A DNA stretch of 64,000 nt from CAXXHQ01 sp963665265 (GTDB taxonomy: Bacteria; Planctomycetota; Planctomycetia; Pirellulales; Thermoguttaceae), in assembly GCA_963665265.2 (NCBI GenBank), contig OY762224.2:3286001-3350000 (forward strand), given 5' to 3'. How positions within the stretch are numbered: the stretch's first letter is position 1; the number at the start of each line of letters is the position of its first letter. The position numbers and the translations under genes are program-made. Shown one piece after another: positions 62,992 to 64,000 of the stretch. A model generated the notes under the pieces. The model was not told where the DNA came from. It worked only from the letters and a program-made list of their open reading frames with translations, and searched no databases.

Positions 62992-63554
62992 AGTCTAAGC
63001 ACCTCTATTTAGGAAAAGTGACTGGGATTTCATCTAGCGGAGCGACGTGATAAACGGCCGCCTCCCGCTCTGCGGCGCATGGGGAAGAGCTAACAAAGCA
63101 AAAAGTGGGCATACTTCTTCGCGAGACGGAATATATGCGGTTGAAGCATATCGCAAATCAACGCAAAACCGTCACATGCCTCTGTGAGAACGCTAAAATA
63201 TCTATTAGGAAAAACAAAAGGAGGCATACCAACTCACGCTGTTTTCGGTAGAAGTCTCTGCCGCGAAACCAACCTAAAACCGAAGTACTTCCATCTCCAA
63301 TCCCCCCCTTGATCATAACGCGCGATGTCCTTCTAACGCAAGCCTATTTTAAATCGCACGCAGATTTTCTTAAAATTCGCGCACTCCCCATCGAAAGTAA
63401 TTCAGTTCAAACTGGCTGGCTATCTGCGAAACACGGGTACATTGCCACAACAAACTTGGCGAAGTGACTTGTCACATCACACTTCCAAGCCCCTAATCGC
63501 CACCCCCCCCAATAATGCTATTCCATCTATCAATGTTGGGGAACCAGTCAAAAT
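62992..63554. other. Intergenic region upstream of second DUF1559 gene
   Basis: About 560 bp. No gene seen. It contains the promoter region of the gene at 61,825 and an A-rich stretch near 63,200. Confidence 0.45.
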
Positions 63555-63586
63555 AAAAAGGCTCGACGCGTTACGTCGAGCCTTTT
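63555..63586 (-). terminator. Terminator of the third DUF1559 gene
   Basis: AAAAGGCTCGACG pairs with CGTCGAGCCTTTT across a five-base loop; on the minus strand it ends in a short T-run. Confidence 0.85.
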
Positions 63587-63617
63587 GGATTTCCGAGTGA
63601 AATATACGCAATGTCAA

Positions 63618-64000
63618 TTACGGCATTTCAAAAAATTCTTTTGAATACCCCATTCCGTTGCGGCTAGCTAGAGCACGAAGAATGTCAACCGAAGTGCTCT
63701 CAAGAACAAACTGCACGGAACCGTCGCCCATGGCAAAGTTCGCCCCGGAGCGATGCCGACTACCAAAGCTGACGTCATTATTGCCGACATCTTCACTTCC
63801 CGTGTTCGTATCAGGATTGGGCGCTTTACCATCGCGTTTTGCGACGTTCATCCCAAAATATATGTTTCGACTGGAATAGCACCATGTGTTATAGCCTTTG
63901 GCGTTTGCAACAGGTATCCAAGTAAGACTCCCTGCGAGCCAAGCTCGGGTTGCTGAAATATCCCAGGATATTTCTCCAAGTAAAGCCGTATGGCTTATTC
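63618..64000 (-). CDS. DUF1559 protein, C-terminal part (cut by window)
   Basis: The minus-strand frame is open from the window edge at 64,000 to the stop at 63,618, so only the C-terminal 127 codons are visible. They contain TALLGEIS, the pseudopilin-family pattern, and the C-terminal signature SRHRSGANFAMGDGSVQF. A starting ATG inside (63,851) exists but homology clearly continues upstream. The third member of the cluster, more diverged than the other two. Confidence 0.88.
   Translation of the reverse strand, partial: ISHTALLGEISWDISATRAWLAGSLTWIPVANAKGYNTWCYSSRNIYFGMNVAKRDGKAPNPDTNTGSEDVGNNDVSFGSRHRSGANFAMGDGSVQFVLESTSVDILRALASRNGMGYSKEFFEMP

Noticed and set aside
1..64000. CRISPR arrays, rRNA, full tRNA genes, transposase insertion sequences
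   Set aside because: No regularly spaced repeats, no rRNA motifs and no transposase-type protein were seen in either strand.

Overview
The window reads as planctomycete DNA. The clearest marker is at the right end: three DUF1559 proteins with a prepilin-type N-terminus (A|FTLVELLVVIAIIGILIA) and the C-terminal H-x-x-x-x-N-F-x-Y-x-D-G-S-V-H signature, a family greatly expanded in Planctomycetes. A PEP-CTERM protein, unusual two-component kinases and many lineage-specific hypothetical proteins agree with this. No rRNA, complete tRNA or CRISPR array was found.

The window has two parts that meet at 52,108-52,149, where a 3' tRNA fragment (anticodon loop to discriminator base, Val-like) lies beside a tyrosine recombinase (50,490-51,884, minus). 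To the left is what I interpret as the right-hand 52 kb of an integrated genomic island. To the right is ordinary chromosome. The tetranucleotide CGCG is essentially absent from the left part by eye (one copy, inside a hairpin at 49,501) and very common right of the tRNA fragment.

Layout of the left part. 0.3-7.2 kb: FixL/FixJ-like kinase and regulator, a long chemoreceptor, CheW and a bacteriohemerythrin. 7.3-11.3 kb: a small hypothetical protein, a YedK/SRAP DNA-protein crosslink protein, and a MarR regulator with a 4Fe-4S/SCP2 protein behind matching palindromic operators. 11.7-17.8 kb: two copies of an unknown 94-106 aa family around a double-domain hemerythrin, then two histidine kinases in tandem. 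17.9-20.6 kb: two copies of a putative small-RNA gene made of two hairpins with C-rich loops, between hypothetical genes. 20.8-31 kb: a defence island (TrlF-like PHP/ATPase, GNAT, GmrSD-like DUF262/HNH protein, PD-(D/E)XK-EVE fusion, NucS-like nuclease, Mrr). 31-36.3 kb: PLD lipoprotein, membrane metallopeptidase, pRiA4b ORF3-like protein, methyltransferase, and two homologous 23-aa membrane peptides. 36.5-39 kb: a GC-richer operon (methyltransferase, membrane protein, GT2, ICMT-like) with two broken members. 39-49 kb: membrane, secreted and hypothetical genes, DUF2235 and PHP hydrolases. 49-52 kb: AT-rich end of the island with recombinase and att site.

Right part: a YfgM-like TPR protein, an RluD-type pseudouridine synthase, a complete tetR-hlyD-ABC-permease-permease efflux operon like E. 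coli cecR-ybhGFSR with a perfect palindrome before tetR, then the three DUF1559 genes, each with its own terminator.

The sensory genes share an oxygen/redox theme (hemerythrins, FixL/FixJ-like pair, PAS domain with four cysteines). No CheA, CheY, CheR or CheB lies in the window, so the receptor and CheW must work with a kinase encoded elsewhere.
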